From Avimicrobium caecorum (GTDB lineage Bacteria; Bacillota; Clostridia; Oscillospirales; Ruminococcaceae): a stretch of DNA of 49,326 nucleotides. Under the pieces are notes generated by a model, which worked only from the letters and a program-made list of their open reading frames with translations, had not been told where the DNA came from and made no database searches. The position numbers were made by a program, and so were the translations under genes. Shown piece by piece: positions 22,526 to 31,470 of this stretch. The stretch spans positions 1-49,326 of the forward strand of contig CAJFNJ010000003.1 of the NCBI GenBank assembly GCA_904394705.1, in the 5' to 3' direction. Every line of letters starts with the position of its first letter. The stretch's first letter is position 1.

Positions 22526-23884
22526 ATGGCTATGGAAATTAAGAACGAATATCTCCGTGATCTCTACCGCCGTGTGGAGAAGCGTGACCCCAATGAACCC
22601 GAATTCCTGCAGGCAGTGGGCGAAGTGCTGCAGTCCCTTGCGCCGGTGGCGGACCGCCGTCCCGACCTCATCGACTGGGGCGTTTTTGAGCGCATTGTTG
22701 AGCCGGAGCGCATGATCACCTTCCGGGTGTCCTGGGTGGATGACCAGGGCAAGGTGCAGGTGAACCGGGGCTATCGGGTCCAGTACAATTCCGCCATCGG
22801 CCCCTACAAGGGCGGCTTGCGGCTGCATCCGTCGGTGAATGCCTCCATCATCAAGTTCCTGGGCTTTGAGCAGACCTTCAAGAACAGCCTGACCGGTCTG
22901 CCCATGGGCGGTGCCAAGGGCGGCAGCGACTTCGATCCCAAGGGCAAGAGCGATATGGAGATCATGCGGTTCTGCCAGAGCTTCATGACCGAGCTGTACC
23001 GTCACATCGGCGAGGATACCGATGTTCCCGCCGGTGACATCGGCGTCGGCGCCCGGGAGATCGGCTACCTGTTCGGACAGTACAAGCGCATCCGCAATAC
23101 CTTCACTGGCGTACTCACCGGCAAGGGCCTGACCTACGGCGGTTCGCTGGCCCGTACCGAGGCCACCGGCTATGGCCTGCTCTACTTCCTGCGGGAGATG
23201 CTCCAGGAGATGAAGCATGAGCCGGTTGCCGGCAAGACCGCTGTGATCTCCGGTTCGGGCAATGTGGCGATCTATGCCTGTGAAAAGGCTCAGCAGCTGG
23301 GCATGAAGGTGGTAGCCATGTCCGACTCCGCCGGTTATGTCTATGATGAAAAGGGCATTGACCTCGCTGTGGTCAAGCAGATCAAGGAAGTGGAGCGCGG
23401 ACGCATCAAGGCCTATGCCGAGCGGGTGCCCGGCGCGGTTTACACCGAGGGCTGCAAGGGCATCTGGACCATTCCCTGCGATGTGGCTCTGCCCTGCGCC
23501 ACCCAGAACGAGCTGGATCTCGCCGGAGCCGAGGCACTGGTGGCCCATGGCGTTATGGCAGTGTGTGAGGGCGCCAATATGCCCACCACTCCCGATGCCG
23601 CTGAGTTCTTCCAAAAGAACGGCGTGCTGTTTGCTCCGGGCAAGGCTTCCAATGCGGGCGGCGTATCGGTGAGCGGCCTGGAGATGAGCCAGAACTCGAT
23701 GCGTTACAGCTGGACCTTCGAGGAAGTGGACCGCAAGCTGGAGGAGATCATGAAGGGCATCTTCCATGCGGCCTACACCGCCGCTGAGGAGTATGGCTGC
23801 TCCGGCGACCTCATTGCCGGCGCCAACATTGCCGGTTTTCTCAAGGTGGCTGAGTCGATGAAGGCTCAGGGCATTGCCTACTGA
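22526..23884 (+). CDS. gdhA: Glutamate dehydrogenase (probably NADP-specific, hexameric)
   Basis: Gdh interconverts glutamate and 2-oxoglutarate plus ammonia. The 452-aa length and sequence fit the small hexameric, typically NADP-linked class used for ammonia assimilation. The substrate and catalytic motifs are GYRVQYNSAIGPYKGGLRLHP and LPMGGAKGGSDFDPKG, with the catalytic Lys in the latter, and PAGDIGVGAREIGYLFG follows. The dinucleotide fold has SGSGNVAIYACEKAQQLG. The stretch SDSAGYVYDEKGID after the second strand has no acidic residue at its tip, consistent with NADP, but this is not decisive. GAGGAG precedes the ATG. The palindromes upstream suggest dedicated control. Confidence 0.96.
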   Translation: MAMEIKNEYLRDLYRRVEKRDPNEPEFLQAVGEVLQSLAPVADRRPDLIDWGVFERIVEPERMITFRVSWVDDQGKVQVNRGYRVQYNSAIGPYKGGLRLHPSVNASIIKFLGFEQTFKNSLTGLPMGGAKGGSDFDPKGKSDMEIMRFCQSFMTELYRHIGEDTDVPAGDIGVGAREIGYLFGQYKRIRNTFTGVLTGKGLTYGGSLARTEATGYGLLYFLREMLQEMKHEPVAGKTAVISGSGNVAIYACEKAQQLGMKVVAMSDSAGYVYDEKGIDLAVVKQIKEVERGRIKAYAERVPGAVYTEGCKGIWTIPCDVALPCATQNELDLAGAEALVAHGVMAVCEGANMPTTPDAAEFFQKNGVLFAPGKASNAGGVSVSGLEMSQNSMRYSWTFEEVDRKLEEIMKGIFHAAYTAAEEYGCSGDLIAGANIAGFLKVAESMKAQGIAY

Positions 23885-23951
23885 TGCCTGGAACTTCTGC
23901 CGGGGATTTGTAAAGAAACTTAAAACTTGCTGGAAAGAAGCCTGCCGCAGG

Positions 23952-23980
23952 TGGACAAGGCACACGGTTTGCATTATAAT
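23952..23980 (+). promoter_or_regulatory. Promoter of the rluA-ymdB-SBP gene group
   Basis: TGGACA (23952-23957) and a perfect TATAAT (23975-23980) have 17-base spacing. Confidence 0.75.
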
Positions 23981-24043
23981 GGAATCGTGTGAAAAGTCCA
24001 CAGTGCGGTGGGCTTTTTCTGTTTCGGAAAGGGGGGCGGAGGC

Positions 24044-24985
24044 TTGCGCCGTATCGATTTTCTCATCACACCGGCGGAAGACGGCATGAAGGTGGAGCAG
24101 TATCTCAAAACCGTGCGGAAGATGTCCAGCCGGGTGATCATCTCGCTCAAGCACCGGCCCGAGGGGCTGCAGCTCAACGGCGAACATATCCGCACCATTG
24201 ACCGCATCCATGCCGGGGACACCCTTTCAGTGACCATGGAGGACACCCCACCCGACTATCTGGAAAGCGAGATTCGGGTGCCGATCCTCTATGAGGACGA
24301 AGATGTGATGGTCTACAACAAGCCGGTGGATATGCCCTGTCATCAGGCCAAGACCCACCAGCAGGACACCCTGGCGAATGTCTTTGCCCGGGACTGCCGG
24401 GAGCGGGGGCTCACCCTGAGCTACCGGTGCATCAACCGTCTGGACCGGAACACCTCCGGCGCCGTGGTGGTGGCAAAGAATGCCCATGCTGCCACAGTGC
24501 TGGGCGGGGTAGGCCGGGGCGGCATCCAGGTGCACAAGCGGTACACGGCGCTGCTCACCGGGATTCTGCCCTATGAGCGGGGTATCATCGACGCAGGCAT
24601 CGCCCGCATTGACGAGGAGACCATCAACCGCATGGTGGACAACGCCGGACAGCCAGCCCGCACCGGTTTTGAGGTGCTGGGCTATGGATACCGGCATACG
24701 CTGGCGGAGTTTTCGCTCTACACCGGGCGGACCCATCAGATCCGGGTGCACATGTGGTGGCTGGGCTATCCCCTGGCCGGGGATGACATCTACGGCTGGG
24801 ATTTTGATCTCATCGGGCGGCATGCGCTGCACTGCGGACGGATCTGGTTCCCGCACCCGGTCACCGGGGAGCGGATCGAAGTCACTGCCCCGCCGCCGGA
24901 GGACTTCCTGGAGGCCATCCGCCGGGCAGGGGTGCGCCCCAAGGCGGAATCGGCCCATTTTATAGAGAAAAAGGTGATCTTGTGA
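24044..24985 (+). CDS. RluA family pseudouridine synthase
   Basis: This enzyme isomerises specific uridines in 23S rRNA or tRNA to pseudouridine. The 313-aa protein has an N-terminal S4-like RNA-binding part (VEQYLKTVRKMSSRVIISLK, then LQLNGEHIRTIDRIHAGDTL) and the RluA catalytic motif INRLDRNTSG with the catalytic Asp (usually HRLDRxTSG; the His is Asn here). The late TGRTHQIRVHMWWLGYPLAGDDIYG is also standard. The start was set at TTG 24044, seven bases after a run of six G; the frame is open to a GTG at 24008 that has no ribosome site. Its stop overlaps the next gene's GTG start. The exact RNA target cannot be told. Confidence 0.92.
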   Translation: MRRIDFLITPAEDGMKVEQYLKTVRKMSSRVIISLKHRPEGLQLNGEHIRTIDRIHAGDTLSVTMEDTPPDYLESEIRVPILYEDEDVMVYNKPVDMPCHQAKTHQQDTLANVFARDCRERGLTLSYRCINRLDRNTSGAVVVAKNAHAATVLGGVGRGGIQVHKRYTALLTGILPYERGIIDAGIARIDEETINRMVDNAGQPARTGFEVLGYGYRHTLAEFSLYTGRTHQIRVHMWWLGYPLAGDDIYGWDFDLIGRHALHCGRIWFPHPVTGERIEVTAPPPEDFLEAIRRAGVRPKAESAHFIEKKVIL

Positions 24986-25758
24986 GAGTTTTGTTTCTGG
25001 GCGATGTGGTAGGCGCCTATGGCTGCGAGCTGCTGGAAAAGCGGCTCCGTGCCCTGAAAAAACAGTACGCCGCCGATGTGGTGGTGGTAAACGGCGAAAA
25101 TTCCGCTGAGGGCAACGGCATGCTGCCCTCCAGTGTCCGCCAGATCTACGACAGCGGCGCGGATGTCATCACCGGCGGCAACCACAGCCTGCGCCGCCGG
25201 GAGATCTACAAGGTGCTGGACGAGGAGGAAACCCTGCTGCGCCCGGTGAACTTCCATGCCAATGCCCCGGGCAAGGGAGCCTGTGTGCTGGACTTCCTCA
25301 GGTACCGCTTTGCGGTGGTGAACCTCCAGGGGCTTGCCTATATGGTGGACCATCACCGGGACCCCTTTGCCGCCATCGATGAGGTGCTGGCAGGTCTGGA
25401 TACCCCCAATATCCTGGTGGACTTCCACGCCGAAGCCACTGCCGAAAAGCTCTCCATGGGCTTCTATCTGGATGGGCGGGTTTCGGCTGTGATCGGCACC
25501 CACACCCATGTGCAGACCGCCGATGAACGCATCCTGTCCGGCGGCACCGCCTATCTCACCGATGCCGGTATGTGCGGCAGCTTTGATTCAGTGCTGGGCG
25601 TGAAAAAGGAGCTGGCGGTGGAAAAGATGCGCACCCAGCTTCCCACCCGGTTTGAGAATGCCCGGGGACAGGGAATCCTGTGGGGCTGCGTCATCGACAT
25701 TGACGAAAAGACCGGACGGGCCCGGAGTATTGAACGGGTCGCCGACCGGGTGGAATAA
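24982..25758 (+). CDS. ymdB: YmdB family metallophosphoesterase
   Basis: YmdB-type enzymes have been described as 2',3'-cyclic-nucleotide phosphodiesterases with effects on RNA turnover and biofilm formation in Bacillus. The 258-aa protein has the metal ligands of the family in order: FLGDVVG (about 5-11), VNGENSAEG (about 37-45), TGGNHSL (about 64-70, where Bacillus has GNHTW), LVDFHAEATAEK and IGTHTHVQTAD. The GTG start overlaps the stop of the pseudouridine synthase gene and has AGGTGAT upstream, so the two are translationally coupled. The next gene begins 12 bases after its stop. In many Firmicutes ymdB sits with rny and recA instead. Confidence 0.93.
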   Translation: MRVLFLGDVVGAYGCELLEKRLRALKKQYAADVVVVNGENSAEGNGMLPSSVRQIYDSGADVITGGNHSLRRREIYKVLDEEETLLRPVNFHANAPGKGACVLDFLRYRFAVVNLQGLAYMVDHHRDPFAAIDEVLAGLDTPNILVDFHAEATAEKLSMGFYLDGRVSAVIGTHTHVQTADERILSGGTAYLTDAGMCGSFDSVLGVKKELAVEKMRTQLPTRFENARGQGILWGCVIDIDEKTGRARSIERVADRVE

Positions 25759-25770
25759 AAGGGGAGAGCC

Positions 25771-27276
25771 ATGAAAAAACGACTTCTGGCAGGGACACTG
25801 GCATTCTGTCTGCTGCTGTCCGGCTGCGGCGGGTTCCGGGATGTGTATGAGGATATCTTCGGCGGCGAACCGGCTTCCTCCGGGGAGCCCCAGTCCCAGA
25901 CCTCACTGCTGCTGCCGGTGGACATCGACGACAGCCTGGGCCCCTATGCCGCCCAGAGCGATATGAATCTGAGCATCACTTCGCTGCTCTTCGACCCGCT
26001 CTTTGTCACCGACAATACCTTCACCCCCCAGCCCTGTCTGGCGGAGAGCATTACCCAGGCGGGGACAGGGGAATACCTGGTGACCCTGCGCAGCGATGTG
26101 ACCTTCTCGGACGGCAGCGCGCTGACTGCGGCGGATGTGGTCTATTCCTTTGAACAGACCGACCTGCAGCAGAAGCGCTACTGGCAGCTGCACACCTCGG
26201 TGGAATCGGTGACCGAGGTGGACAGCCGGACCGTCCGGGTGAAAGCCTACCGGTCCGACCGGAACATTGCCGGTCTGCTGGATTTCCCCATTGTGAAGAA
26301 TGGCTCCGGCACCGATTCGCTCATCGGAACCGGGCGGTATATCTATCAGGAGCAGTCGGGACGGCGGTATCTCACCGCCTCGGAAAGCAATCCCGGGGCC
26401 TCGGAGAAGATTACCGAGATCGAGCTGGTATCCATGCCGGATGACAGCACCCTTGCCAATGCGCTGCGCAGCGGGGTGATCCACTGCCTGTATACCGACT
26501 ATGCCGAGGAGGCGGATTATGCCCTGGGCGCCAACAGCTATCTGTTTGAGCTGGGCAATGTGGTCTATATCGGGTACAGCAGCCAGAATGCCCTCACCTC
26601 CCAGCGGCAGTTCCGGACCCTGGTTTCGGAGATGGTCAACCGGGACAGCATCGTTTCAGACATCTATTACAACAAGGCCACACCGGCGCTGACCCCCTTC
26701 CCGGCGGGATATTATGACCTGCCGGAGCAGGAGCACAGCGACTTGGGGGACGACCGCATCCGCATGGAGCTGGAACTGATGGGCGTGACCCTGGAGGAGA
26801 GCGGCTGGCGCAGTTATGAGGACGAGCCGGTGAATCTCTCGGTGCTGGTGAATTCCGAGAACCCCTTCCGGGTGCGGGTGGCGGAAACCGTTGTGCGCTA
26901 CCTGGGATACTATGGCATCCAGGCCGAGGTGGAAGCGGTGGAATATGAGAGTTATCTGAGCCGGCTGGCTGCGGGGGACTTTGATCTGTTCATTGCCGAG
27001 GTCTGTGTCGGGGACAATGTGGACATCAGTCCGCTGATCTCCGGCAGTTCAGTGGGCATTTCCGGGGACTGTTCCGATGCCCAGCTGCTGGAACAGTATT
27101 ATGCATACTGTGCCGGGACGCTGGACTGTGCCGGACTGCTGGAACAGTTCGATACCTATGTGCCGGTGACACCGTTGGTTTACCGGCAGGGAGGAGCAGT
27201 GGTCTCCCCGTCGTTCCAGGCAAAAATGACCCCGATTTCGCAGGACATTTTCTATAATATCGACGAATGGCAGTAA
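25771..27276 (+). CDS. Peptide/nickel-type ABC transporter substrate-binding lipoprotein
   Basis: This is a family 5 extracellular solute-binding protein, probably for oligopeptides. It starts with a lipoprotein signal peptide (KKRLLAGTLAFCLLLSGC, lipobox LSGC with Cys18), so it should be anchored in the outer leaflet. The linker after the Cys is rich in Glu, Ser and Gly. The SBP_bac_5 core shows PQPCLAESITQAGTGEYLVTLRSDVTFSDGSALTAADVVYSFE, the classic entry segment. The 501-aa length is normal. No permease or ATPase gene lies nearby, so it is an orphan binding protein or uses components encoded elsewhere. It is 12 bases after ymdB and probably co-transcribed. A GCGTTTTTGC/GCAAAACGC repeat follows at 27286-27315. 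Confidence 0.93.
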   Translation: MKKRLLAGTLAFCLLLSGCGGFRDVYEDIFGGEPASSGEPQSQTSLLLPVDIDDSLGPYAAQSDMNLSITSLLFDPLFVTDNTFTPQPCLAESITQAGTGEYLVTLRSDVTFSDGSALTAADVVYSFEQTDLQQKRYWQLHTSVESVTEVDSRTVRVKAYRSDRNIAGLLDFPIVKNGSGTDSLIGTGRYIYQEQSGRRYLTASESNPGASEKITEIELVSMPDDSTLANALRSGVIHCLYTDYAEEADYALGANSYLFELGNVVYIGYSSQNALTSQRQFRTLVSEMVNRDSIVSDIYYNKATPALTPFPAGYYDLPEQEHSDLGDDRIRMELELMGVTLEESGWRSYEDEPVNLSVLVNSENPFRVRVAETVVRYLGYYGIQAEVEAVEYESYLSRLAAGDFDLFIAEVCVGDNVDISPLISGSSVGISGDCSDAQLLEQYYAYCAGTLDCAGLLEQFDTYVPVTPLVYRQGGAVVSPSFQAKMTPISQDIFYNIDEWQ

Positions 27277-27345
27277 TTTTATAGTGCGTTTTTGCCAAAG
27301 ATAAGAGCAAAACGCCGGTTATCTGTGGCTTTTTCCAAAAAAATA

Positions 27346-27354
27346 TGGTATACT
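27346..27354 (+). promoter_or_regulatory. Extended -10 promoter of yloU-yloV
   Basis: TGGTATACT (27346-27354) is an extended -10. A second TATAAT lies at about 27363-27368. Confidence 0.65.
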
Positions 27355-27433
27355 ATTTTAGCCTATAATGGTAGAGTTATAATTTGTCTTTTGCATAAAG
27401 AACAAAAATCAATCAGTCAGGGAGGTAAACGGT

Positions 27434-27781
27434 ATGCTGAAACTCGAAAATCATCTCGGCGTCATCGAGATCTCGGAGGAGTACTTCGCCAATCTGATCG
27501 GACATGCGGTATCCGAGTGCTTCGGTGTAGCGGGTATGGTCAGCAGCGGCGCCGTCCAGGGACTTCGCTCTGCCCTCACCAAAGAGGAATTCACCGATAA
27601 GGGTGTTTCGGTCAAGGCAGTAAACGGCAGTCTGGTGGTGGATCTGCACATTGCAGTCACCTATGGTCTGAATATTGCCACGACGGTACGCAGCATTGTC
27701 GGCAAGGTGCGTTATGTCACCGAGAAGGCTACCGGCCTGCAGGTTGCCAAGGTCAATGTATTTGTGGATGAAATGATCTGA
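27434..27781 (+). CDS. yloU: Asp23/Gls24 family protein
   Basis: This 115-aa protein is a single Asp23/Gls24 domain (DUF322). It has the segments GVIEISEEYFANLIGHAVSECFGVAGM and VSVKAVNGSLVVDLHIAVTYGLNIATTVRSI. Members are associated with the envelope-stress response and membrane lipid metabolism in Firmicutes. The position directly before yloV, as in Bacillus, supports the YloU assignment. GGGAGG lies ten bases upstream of the ATG. It is the first gene of the pair. The product is probably cytosolic. Confidence 0.92.
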   Translation: MLKLENHLGVIEISEEYFANLIGHAVSECFGVAGMVSSGAVQGLRSALTKEEFTDKGVSVKAVNGSLVVDLHIAVTYGLNIATTVRSIVGKVRYVTEKATGLQVAKVNVFVDEMI

Positions 27782-27831
27782 CAAACACCGACCGTGTGAA
27801 TTCTCAGTCAAGGGAGAGTAGATTTGAAGTG

Positions 27832-29496
27832 ATGAAAGGTTCAGTTCTGAGAGATGCTTTTATCTCTGCTGCCAACAACATCTCGAACCATAAGCAGAAA
27901 GTAAACGCACTCAATGTATTTCCGGTGCCGGATGGTGATACCGGTACCAATATGTCCATGACCATTTCCGCTGCCAAGCGGGAAGTACAGCTGATGGACT
28001 CCAAGGCCACCGTAGCTGAGGTCTCCAAGACCGCAGCCGGCGCGCTGCTCCGGGGTGCCCGCGGCAACTCGGGCGTTATCCTGTCGCTGCTGTTCCGCGG
28101 CTTTTCCAAGAGCCTGGCCGGCAAGGCTGAAGCCTCTGCCGCCGATCTGGTGGACGCCATGGACGCCGGTGTTAAGGCTGCGTACAAGGCTGTTATGAAG
28201 CCCACCGAGGGTACCATTCTCACCGTAGCCCGTGTGGCTCATGAGGAGGGCGCCAAGGCACTGACTGCCGAGAGCACCGAAACCGGTATCTGGCAGACCA
28301 TGATCGACGGAGCCAAGAAGGCTCTGGCTGAGACCCCGGAACTGCTGCCGGTACTGAAGAAGGCCGGTGTCGTGGACGCAGGCGGCGCGGGTCTGGTGTA
28401 TGTCATGGAGGGTATGCAGCAGGTATTCCAGGGCGGCGCCATTGTGGAGCTGCAGGAGGAATCCGGCGAGCAGGCTCCCACCGAGATTCCGGACGAGCGC
28501 AATGCAGCCGGTCTTTATGAGGGTGAGATCACCTTCACTTACTGTACTGAGTTCATCGTGCTTAAGGACGCCGAGCGGGCAGATGCCCAGGCTCTGCGCT
28601 CCTATCTGGAGAGCATCGGCGACAGTGCTGTGGTAGTGGACGACGATGACATCATCAAGTGCCATGTGCACACCGATAACCCCGGCGATGCCCTGCAGAA
28701 TGCTCTGCGGCACGGCGCGCTGACCAAGATCAAGATCGAGAATATGCGGGAGCAGCATGCCGACAACCAGAAGGCAGTACGGGAAGCCATGACTGCCGGT
28801 TTCCAGTATGCTCCGGTTGATCCGAGCAATGCCTATGGCTTTGTGGCAGTATGTGCCGGTGACGGTGTGGAGCAGCTCTTCAAGGATCTGGGCGTGACCA
28901 ATGTGGTCAAGGGCGGTCAGACCATGAACCCCTCCACCGATGATATTCTGTCGGCTGTTCATGCCACTCCTGCCAAGACAGTCTTTGTTCTGCCCAACAA
29001 CAAGAACATCATCATGGCAGCGGAGCAGGCCATCAACCTGGCAGACCGTGAGGTGCGTGTCCTGCCCACCAAGACCATTCCTGAGGGTCTGTCGGCTATG
29101 CTGGTATTCGATGAGTCCATCGACGCTGAGGAAAACCAGATGAACATGACCAAGGCTGCTGAAAAGGTAAGCACCGGTCAGGTGACCTTTGCGGCCCGGG
29201 ACAGCGAGTATGACGGTCACAAGATCAAGGAAGGCGACATTCTTGCCATTGAAAACGGCAAGGTGACTTCGGTGGAGAGCGACATCGTCAAGGCTGCGGT
29301 GAAGATCACCAAGAACATGGTCAAGAAGCGCAAGGGCGAGGCCGGCTTCATCACCATCATCTACGGTGAGGACGCCACTGAGGAGCAGGCTACCATGGTG
29401 GAACTGGAGATCAAGGAAAAGATCGATCCGGACATCGAAGTTGCCCTGGTCAACGGCGGAACTCCCATCTACTACTTCACCATCTCGGTGGAATAA
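27832..29496 (+). CDS. yloV: DAK2 domain protein, fatty acid kinase catalytic subunit FakA type
   Basis: FakA-type proteins phosphorylate exogenous fatty acids delivered by a FakB (DegV-family) partner. The 554-aa protein has the N-terminal DAK2 domain with the Mg-ATP motif LNVFPVPDGDTGTNMSMT, and the LRGARGNSGVILS segment typical of the family. The middle FakA domain follows (TYCTEFIVL, VVVDDDDIIKCHVHTDNPG), and the C-terminal EDD-like half ends in NGGTPIYYFTISVE. The frame is open to a GTG at 27796. The ATG at 27832, or the GTG just before it, fits GGGAGAG and the family start better. A strong terminator follows, so the usual recG neighbour is absent here. Confidence 0.94.
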   Translation: MKGSVLRDAFISAANNISNHKQKVNALNVFPVPDGDTGTNMSMTISAAKREVQLMDSKATVAEVSKTAAGALLRGARGNSGVILSLLFRGFSKSLAGKAEASAADLVDAMDAGVKAAYKAVMKPTEGTILTVARVAHEEGAKALTAESTETGIWQTMIDGAKKALAETPELLPVLKKAGVVDAGGAGLVYVMEGMQQVFQGGAIVELQEESGEQAPTEIPDERNAAGLYEGEITFTYCTEFIVLKDAERADAQALRSYLESIGDSAVVVDDDDIIKCHVHTDNPGDALQNALRHGALTKIKIENMREQHADNQKAVREAMTAGFQYAPVDPSNAYGFVAVCAGDGVEQLFKDLGVTNVVKGGQTMNPSTDDILSAVHATPAKTVFVLPNNKNIIMAAEQAINLADREVRVLPTKTIPEGLSAMLVFDESIDAEENQMNMTKAAEKVSTGQVTFAARDSEYDGHKIKEGDILAIENGKVTSVESDIVKAAVKITKNMVKKRKGEAGFITIIYGEDATEEQATMVELEIKEKIDPDIEVALVNGGTPIYYFTISVE

Positions 29497-29517
29497 GCAT
29501 CTGCTTAGCAGAAAAAC

Positions 29518-29546
29518 AAAGAGCTGCCGATCCGGCAGCTCTTTTT
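29518..29546 (+). terminator. Terminator of the yloU-yloV operon
   Basis: GAGCTGCCG and CGGCAGCTC pair around a three-base loop, followed by five T. Confidence 0.92.
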
Positions 29547-29633
29547 GCGTTTTGCCTAAAATTCTGCTGGGAATTTCTCCTGAGCTGGCCCGGCTGGAAG
29601 GACGGTTCCGGCTTTTGCCGGGACAGGCTGCGT

Positions 29634-29641
29634 GCTATAAT
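29634..29641 (+). promoter_or_regulatory. Extended -10 promoter of the nucleoside hydrolase gene
   Basis: TGCTATAAT (29633-29641) is an extended -10 with a TTTTGC-like -35 at 17 bases. Confidence 0.65.
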
Positions 29642-29744
29642 GGATTCAAGTGGGCTCTGCGCAGCCCGGAAATGCATGATACGGTCTGCCGGGCAGTACA
29701 GAACTGTCCGGGCGGTACCGGCCTGAGATAAGGAGAGTGTTACA

Positions 29745-30737
29745 ATGGCAAAACGCAAGGTGATCCTCGATGTGGATACCGGTTCCGATGACGCAATCGC
29801 ACTGATTGCCGCCATGGCGAACCCGGATTTTGAGGTACTGGGCATTATGGCAGTCAACGGCAACCGTGCCGTTCCCATCACCACCGAAAACAGCCTGCGC
29901 ATCAGTGAGCTGATGGGCGGTACAGTTCCGGTATTCCAGGGCTGTGCTGTGCCGTGGACTTCCTGTATGCTGGGCTTCCGCCGGCATTATCCCATGTACA
30001 GCGCCCCGGAGGAGGCACTCTACAAGAACATCCATGGCACCTACATCGACCAGTGCCCACCGGCAACCATCAAGGCCCAGCCGAAGAATGCGGTCAGCTG
30101 GCTGGTGGATACCCTGATGGAGGCCGAGGACGGCGAAATCACCCTGATCCCGCTGGGGCCGCTCACCAACATTGCCCACGCAGTGCGCATCGAACCCCGG
30201 ATCATTCCCAAGATCAAGGAGATCGTCTACATGGGCGGCGGGTTCCGGGTAGGCAACAAGACCGCCCTGGCAGAGTTCAATGTCTGGCTGGACCCTGAGG
30301 CTGCCCAGGCCGTGCTGGACTGCAATATCCCGTTCACCTTCGTGACCCTGGACGCCACTCATTCCGCCTATGTAACCATGGAGGACGCAGCCCGGTTCCG
30401 TGCCATCGGCACCCGTCCTGCCGAGGTGGTGGCATCGCTCTGTGAGCAGCGCATCGCCGGCTATGGCGAGTGGCAGAAGGTGGCGGATGTACCGGCTGCC
30501 CCGGTGCATGACCCGCTGACCATCGCCTATCTGGTGGACCCCACTGTCATCACCGACATTGAGGACGCTCCCTGCGTAGTGGACTGCGGACGGGGCGCTG
30601 CCTATGGCGTGACCCTCTTTGACATCCGCAACGGCCGGGCCGAAGCCAAGGCTCCCAACTGCCGGGTAGCCCTCAAGGCGGACCGGGAGAAGTATGTGGA
30701 CATTCTTTGCCGCCTGCTGGAGAACACCAAAAAGTAA
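29745..30737 (+). CDS. Inosine-uridine preferring nucleoside hydrolase family protein
   Basis: The enzyme hydrolyses the N-glycosidic bond of ribonucleosides, releasing a base and ribose. The 330-aa protein has the calcium-binding N-terminus DVDTGSDDAIAL (about 9-20), the second ligand region with LIPLGPLTNIA, the FNVWLDPEAA block and the late VHDPLT with the fourth ligand Asp. The length is normal. A purine role fits with xpt, guaA and purC in the window, but IUNH proteins accept varied substrates and specificity is not readable. It has its own promoter and terminator. AAGGAGAG precedes the ATG. Confidence 0.94.
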   Translation: MAKRKVILDVDTGSDDAIALIAAMANPDFEVLGIMAVNGNRAVPITTENSLRISELMGGTVPVFQGCAVPWTSCMLGFRRHYPMYSAPEEALYKNIHGTYIDQCPPATIKAQPKNAVSWLVDTLMEAEDGEITLIPLGPLTNIAHAVRIEPRIIPKIKEIVYMGGGFRVGNKTALAEFNVWLDPEAAQAVLDCNIPFTFVTLDATHSAYVTMEDAARFRAIGTRPAEVVASLCEQRIAGYGEWQKVADVPAAPVHDPLTIAYLVDPTVITDIEDAPCVVDCGRGAAYGVTLFDIRNGRAEAKAPNCRVALKADREKYVDILCRLLENTKK

Positions 30738-30748
30738 ATCACATGAAG

Positions 30749-30785
30749 AAAGCCGCACAGCCCGATGCAGGGTGTGCGGCTTTTT
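30749..30785 (+). terminator. Terminator of the nucleoside hydrolase gene
   Basis: AAGCCGCACA and TGTGCGGCTT form a stem followed by T. Confidence 0.9.
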
Positions 30786-30802
30786 GCGTATTGGGGGAGG
30801 GG

Positions 30803-31312
30803 TCAGCAGTTCCAGTTGATCTTGGCGGGGTTCGGCTCATCCGGCACCGAAACAGCATGCAGTTCTTCCAGAGCCTGTTCCAGCTCAGCCTGGGCAAGGT
30901 CGTCCCATCGGGAGGCGTCCTCGGTGCCGGCCTTGCTGTATGCCGCCGCCGCTGCTCCATAGAACAGATAGCCAAGGGCGTTGGTAGGGGTCTGGATCAC
31001 AGCACAGGCTGTGGCAGTTGCCCGGGCTGCCGCCTGCTCCACAGCGCCTTCGGTATCCCGGGCGGCGGCAGAGGCTTCCCGCAGCAGGGGTTTCAGCTCC
31101 TTGAGGGAGAGCTGTCCGGTCAGATGCTTCCGGCAGCCCTCCACAGCCGCCGTCAGGGCCGGGGCTTCCCCGCAGAGGGGCAGATATTCCCGGGCCGCAT
31201 GATCCACTGCCCAGCGGGAGAGGGTCACAGTGCTCTGGGTTTCGATCTGGCGCATCAGGGCTTCGCAGACAGGCCAGTCGGTCCCACCAAGGGTCTTGCG
31301 CAGTTTCGCCAT
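30803..31312 (-). CDS. Putative immunity protein, Imm5-like family
   Basis: This 169-aa protein matches the family often annotated as putative immunity protein (Imm5-like), predicted to neutralise a polymorphic toxin. It has the family start MAKLRKTLGG, LMRQIETQSTVTLSRWAVDHAA, the Ala-rich helices (ASAAARDTEGAVEQAAARAT), TPTNALGYLFYGAAAAAYS, and the very typical ending EPNPAKINWNC. It is helical, soluble and has no signal. The frame is open upstream, but the ATG at 31312 has GGAGG eight bases before it. No toxin gene is adjacent on either side, so it is either a solitary immunity gene or has another function. The assignment to toxin immunity comes from family naming. Confidence 0.85.
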   Translation of the reverse strand: MAKLRKTLGGTDWPVCEALMRQIETQSTVTLSRWAVDHAAREYLPLCGEAPALTAAVEGCRKHLTGQLSLKELKPLLREASAAARDTEGAVEQAAARATATACAVIQTPTNALGYLFYGAAAAAYSKAGTEDASRWDDLAQAELEQALEELHAVSVPDEPNPAKINWNC

Positions 31313-31470
31313 ACAGAAAACCTCCTCAAATTCTCTGCTGGCATTGTAGCACAAAGCTGCCGGACTCTGCAAGAGAGGGGATATTTTCCAGAGGAGAGTT
31401 TTCTTTTTTCAGGAGATGTGGTATCATAAAATGGAATATGACCTTTTAGTATTTGGGAGAATTACTGGAA

